40,203 nucleotides of DNA from contig VGOB01000017.1 of assembly GCA_016865935.1 (NCBI GenBank), forward strand, positions 1 through 40,203, in the 5' to 3' direction. The notes under the pieces were generated by a model. That model worked only from the letters and a program-made list of their open reading frames with translations, had not been told where the DNA came from and did no database searches. The translations under genes and the position numbers were made by a program. This stretch comes from Chloroflexota bacterium. Lineage in GTDB: Bacteria > Chloroflexota > Anaerolineae > UBA4142. Shown here piece after piece: positions 38,948-40,203 of the stretch (position 1 is its first letter; the number at the start of each line of letters is the position of its first letter).

Positions 38948-40203
38948 TTACCTCCAAATGAATGGCAGGAACAAATCGTTCAGCGGAGTACTCGGAGTGT
39001 AGACTGGATAAACCGTATCTGATTGCGGATCAGATTCGTTGCCATATTCATCGCGGAAACGCGCGTAGACATTATCACTCACCGGCAGCATAACCAAAGT
39101 TGCAAAAGACTGCCATGTTTGAGTTGGATTCGCGTCCGTCCATACCATCATCTCCGTAATGTTGCCGGTGTTACTCTGCGCGATCAGTTGCACTGTCATT
39201 GTGATTTCGGTCATACTGTAAATCAATGCCGTCCCCGTTACAACCGCTGTTGATGTGCGCAACACCGGACTCTGCACAGAACTTGCGCGCAAAACTGGCG
39301 ATGGCGCGTTACCGCAAGCCGGCTGACCACTGTAGACCGAGATATAGTCAAAGTCGTACTTGGGGGAACGCGTGCTCAACATCATATTCGCGCCACCCAA
39401 GAACCAAGGATCGTTGATGAAATAGTTGGAGGGATCGCTACCTTGCCCACTGGTCACAACAACCCAATGAGTATCGTTGACATTCCCTTTCCTGTGCATA
39501 CCCAGGATAACTGGACGATGGTTCTGGTTGAGTTCTTGATCCAGACGACTCCAACTGAATCCGTATTGACCAACCCAGGACGCTTTGCCATTGGAACACG
39601 CTGCGCCAGTGTTCCAGTAAAATGGGCAAGCACGTGTTCCCATACAGTCACTCAAAGTAGGTGGAATTGTATTTGCTCCATAGTACGAGAACACCATTGC
39701 GGAAGAAGTCAACGTACAACCACACGTCCCAATAGTGCTGCACGACGATGAGCAAGCACCGTTGGAACGCAGCGGATAGTTCTTCCACCTGTCATCACGC
39801 TGCGAGAAAAAGGGAACCGCACATGATTGCGGCGGTGGAGCCGTTGCTATGAAATCTTGTCCCGTCCTGCTTGGCGGCACAGTAACATTGCGCGAAGCAG
39901 GCGAGAAAGTGTAGCCGCTCTTGGATGGTGTGATTGTGTACGTGCCCGCAGCCAACTCGTTCAGCGTGTAATTGCCATTGCTGTCAGTCGTGGCGTCGTG
40001 CCCCGCGCCGACAGAGATGGTTGCGCCGGAGATGGGATTGCTGCTGGCATCCGTCACGCGGCCGGAGATGGAGTAGTGTCCCCGTCCGAAATCTTTGACA
40101 GCGATCGCGCCAGTTTCGGCTGAATAGAATGGCGGTGTGTCCCAGCACCATCCGTCAAGCCGTCCAATGAGGGCGGCTTTTGCATTTTCTCCGGGAATCG
40201 TGT
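38948..40203 (-). CDS. Secreted C39-like peptidase protein, 5' end beyond the window
   Basis: The frame is open to the window edge, so at least 418 residues are seen and the start is missing. Upstream of VTDASSNPISGA the frame continues with LDGWCWDTPPFYS and GHYSISGR. A carboxypeptidase-regulatory/SdrD-like Ig domain is followed by a peptidase C39-like domain with Cys in GTCGCTLTSSAMVFSYYG, His in THWVVVTSG and Asp in FINDPW. A beta-sandwich tail ends NDLFLPFIWR, a short hydrophobic-Arg terminus I associate with Chloroflexota surface proteins. Several extra Cys suggest disulfides. It is more AT-rich than neighbours. Probably a cell-surface peptidase or binding protein. Confidence 0.75.
   Translation of the reverse strand, partial: TIPGENAKAALIGRLDGWCWDTPPFYSAETGAIAVKDFGRGHYSISGRVTDASSNPISGATISVGAGHDATTDSNGNYTLNELAAGTYTITPSKSGYTFSPASRNVTVPPSRTGQDFIATAPPPQSCAVPFFSQRDDRWKNYPLRSNGACSSSCSTIGTCGCTLTSSAMVFSYYGANTIPPTLSDCMGTRACPFYWNTGAACSNGKASWVGQYGFSWSRLDQELNQNHRPVILGMHRKGNVNDTHWVVVTSGQGSDPSNYFINDPWFLGGANMMLSTRSPKYDFDYISVYSGQPACGNAPSPVLRASSVQSPVLRTSTAVVTGTALIYSMTEITMTVQLIAQSNTGNITEMMVWTDANPTQTWQSFATLVMLPVSDNVYARFRDEYGNESDPQSDTVYPVYTPSTPLNDLFLPFIWR

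Noticed and set aside
1-40203. Prophage, integrative element or antiphage island
   Set aside because: No integrase, transposase, phage structural gene, tRNA attachment site or known defence effector. Toxin-antitoxin pairs alone are not enough.

Overview
The window looks like chromosomal DNA of an anaerobic or facultative Chloroflexota bacterium, probably Anaerolineae-like. The assignment is inferred from gene content, not from a marker gene: Thr/Pro-rich lipoprotein linkers, a GT-C mannosyltransferase-like protein with a C-terminal sandwich domain, MglA/roadblock/V4R signalling genes, a Cys-type CcmE, and GC-rich genes separated by AT-rich repeated words. No tRNA, rRNA, transposase, phage gene or CRISPR array was seen.

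Layout. 1-1725: small toxin-antitoxin genes (a DUF433 antitoxin with a truncated partner, and a BrnT pair) between two decayed copies of a lipoprotein leader. 1726-10047 (+): a Tat-lipoprotein GH10 xylanase, a thioester alpha-2-macroglobulin and a membrane glycosyltransferase-like protein. 10189-17241 (-): MBL hydrolase, two sensor kinases with one OmpR-type regulator, a sigma-70 factor, CcmE and AcuA. 17307-19937 (-): DUF2281 protein, acyl-CoA hydrolase/transferase and an alanine-dehydrogenase-like enzyme. A divergent promoter region packed with repeats leads into nfnAB (+, 20384-22732). A CBS protein (-) follows, then a GAF/PAS sensor kinase with its regulator (+). 26538-34096 (+) is an eleven-gene GTPase/roadblock operon closed by a strong terminator. 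34136-36879 (-) encodes a four-subunit 2-oxoacid:ferredoxin oxidoreductase, followed by a radical SAM protein, hicBA and a secreted C39-like protein cut by the window edge.

The most interesting system is the 26538-34096 operon. It encodes a receiver domain fused to a Rab-like GTPase, PATAN (DUF4388-like) proteins, several roadblock/LC7-type proteins, a winged-helix protein, a dCache-HAMP receptor with no output domain, an MglA GTPase with an atypical P-loop, and a V4R sensor. It looks like a complete signal path in which environmental and phosphorelay input is converted into small-GTPase switching. A kinase/regulator pair lies directly upstream.

The metabolic genes fit amino-acid or organic-acid oxidation with ferredoxin. 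The alanine-dehydrogenase-like enzyme may make a 2-oxoacid, the ferredoxin oxidoreductase turns 2-oxoacids into acyl-CoA, the CoA-transferase releases acids, and NfnAB balances NAD(P)H with ferredoxin. AcuA suggests acetylation control of an acyl-CoA synthetase.

At the DNA level the window is rich in interspersed palindromes and AT-rich tandem words. Some lie in leaders and operons, some run into gene ends, and one 27-base palindrome is inserted codon-aligned within the macroglobulin gene.
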